Shown: positions 62,531 through 64,000 of the stretch, one piece after another
Layout: every line of letters starts with the position of its first letter
Position numbering within the stretch: the stretch's first letter is position 1
NCBI GenBank assembly: GCA_900618425.1
Contig: UZAN01039525.1
Coordinates: 75,961-139,960 of the forward strand
Source: Echinostoma caproni
Lineage: Eukaryota > Platyhelminthes > Trematoda > Plagiorchiida > Echinostomatidae
Reading direction: 5' to 3'
DNA length: 64,000 bases
Program-made: the position numbers and the translations under genes
Notes under the pieces: model-generated
What the model saw: only the letters and a program-made list of their open reading frames with translations
What the model was told of the DNA's origin: nothing
Databases searched by the model: none

Positions 62531-64000
62531 GCGGATCAGACTGTTATTCATGTCCATCATACATGATATTGCACAATCCATATTTGCCAGCTTAGTGGTT
62601 TCGTCGCGCCTGGAGCATCTCAGCACTAGTCTCCGGCGTTGTCGCTCGGTTGGAAGCGTTCCAACCTGATTACATGTTACTTCACAGAAATGAAGGATTT
62701 GGTTTGTTTGTTTGTTTGTTCCATCAGCAGTGCTGAAACCCAATCAGCTGTGCAGTGCTTCTAAGCTTTCCAATTAACCTTTGATTTGTTCCTTTTAAGA
62801 CAAAATTAATCATATAAACAGACCAATTACTCCATTTCTTTCATGTGACTCCCTAATATTAGTGAGGCAATTATTCTAGACAAATTGTAACGCACAATGG
62901 AAATATTAAATGTGTCATTATGAGTAGATATCAGAAAACCTGTTCTAGACTATAAATGGAGAATTTGTGAGTTGTTTCAAGTAACTCTTAAACTCTTTCA
63001 CGTGTTGGCTTATTCACTTACTAGTATTGATTAGATACCAATGACCTGGCTATCGTTCGTAAGTGGAAAATCTAACTGCTTTTACTCAGTCAAGCGAACT
63101 AGCTGCAATGATCATCACTTCAATTAAATATCGTTCCTCACAGCCAGTAAGATTACTTGCACTCAAAGCTATGAGGATATCTGGTACAAATAGAACAAAC
63201 AACAAATCATGATCTCCGACAAAAGGGATTTCCGGCTAAATAATTTATAGTACTCTGGGAAAATATCGTTCGGGCTATCAACAAATAAGCATTGTTCGAA
63301 CTGCTAGTCCAGTGTGACTTAATCGAGCTCAAGGCAGCCAATACTTTAATCATGTAATTTGGGGCATGCGTTATTGGATTTTATCACGACATGCGCATCT
63401 CTTTATAAGGCAAGAGACCAAACACGGGATATTAGCTCATACTGTTATTCACCATTGCGGAAGTTTTACAACTTATCTAGTTCACTTTTTCATATAAAAC
63501 GAGGATCTTCGTTGTTTAGGCTGACAAATTCATAGCAGGGAAAATCCTTCTCTTCATCGTGTATCTTATATATATATATATATATATACCAGCTGATTTG
63601 GGAGATTGGTGTTATCTGGGCAGATAATTGTTGGCAATTGGGATACTTTCGGAGAACATACCAAACTGAAAAGCTAAAGATGACGCAAGATGTTTGACAT
63701 ATTTTTGGCAGCTAGAAGGGTAATTAATCTGGTTCAAGTGTTACGTTGGTTTCGTGATGCTTTAAAACCTCCATTGCCGCAACCGGAGATGGTGTTTAAT
63801 CTGTGACAGACGGAACTGAAAACATTCTATTGAATTAGTCATTGAACCAGTTATATATCCACCACTTCGTTTGTCTCATTCCGGGGAGGTTCTGTTGTCT
63901 GTCCCGTAGGGCTGCCTAAATGCCACTCGCATATCACGAAGTTCCTTGGATTTCAGAATACACAAACTAAACATTAGATTCGCTAATTATACCTCCTTAA
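62531..64000. other. Gene-free stretch with microsatellites
   Basis: A (TTTG)n tract at about 62700-62720 and a (TA)n tract at about 63567-63589. No gene is supported. Confidence 0.5.

Overview
This window looks like non-coding, repeat-rich eukaryotic DNA. It is AT-rich, I find no confident host gene with several linked exons, and no run of long ORFs as in bacterial or phage DNA. Recognisable content is decayed transposable elements. The LINE families (CR1/Jockey-like and RTE-like, several with short tandem-repeat 3' tails) and a tRNA-derived SINE with a shared 3' tail are typical of parasitic flatworms (trematodes or cestodes). That placement is inference from remembered family resemblance, not from a search.

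Layout. 1-11.5 kb: mostly unremarkable AT-rich DNA, one SINE copy (about 717-850) and four possible but unproven coding exons (3616-3881, 5290-5386 minus, 5936-6286 minus, 10662-10844). 11.57-11.88 kb: two tRNA-derived SINE copies facing each other. 13.08-16.19 kb: the most striking object, a 3.1-kb block bounded by two 264-bp inverted repeats with one mismatch, whose outer ends are built of 21-bp tandem units. Inside lie a diverged hairpin element, a 5'-truncated CR1-like LINE and an assembly gap whose two edges carry the same 60 bases. 16.4-21.9 kb: three related hairpin (MITE-like) copies and another tRNA-like SINE. 21.9-29.7 kb: nothing recognised.

29.7-31.9 kb (minus): a CR1-like LINE with endonuclease, linker and reverse transcriptase. 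35.1-37.65 kb (minus): a second LINE family, split by a 945-bp decayed Tc1/mariner element flanked by TA. 39.4-39.8 kb (minus): a Jockey-like RT remnant. 40.6-41.04 kb: a short 3' end of the first LINE family. 45.08-46.13 kb: another LINE RT remnant on the plus strand. 46.8-50.9 kb (minus): a nearly full-length but broken RTE-type LINE, interrupted by about 0.9 kb that holds a 21-bp repeat reading as a seven-residue repeat. 50.9-64 kb: a 633-N gap, one possible terminal exon (53622-53716 minus), two SINE copies and microsatellites.

The elements do not form a pathway. They record successive insertions: truncated LINEs, a DNA transposon nested in a LINE, and short non-autonomous hairpin elements and SINEs. 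Nearly all ORFs here are chance frames or element remnants. I found no defence system, CRISPR array, operon or rRNA/tRNA gene.
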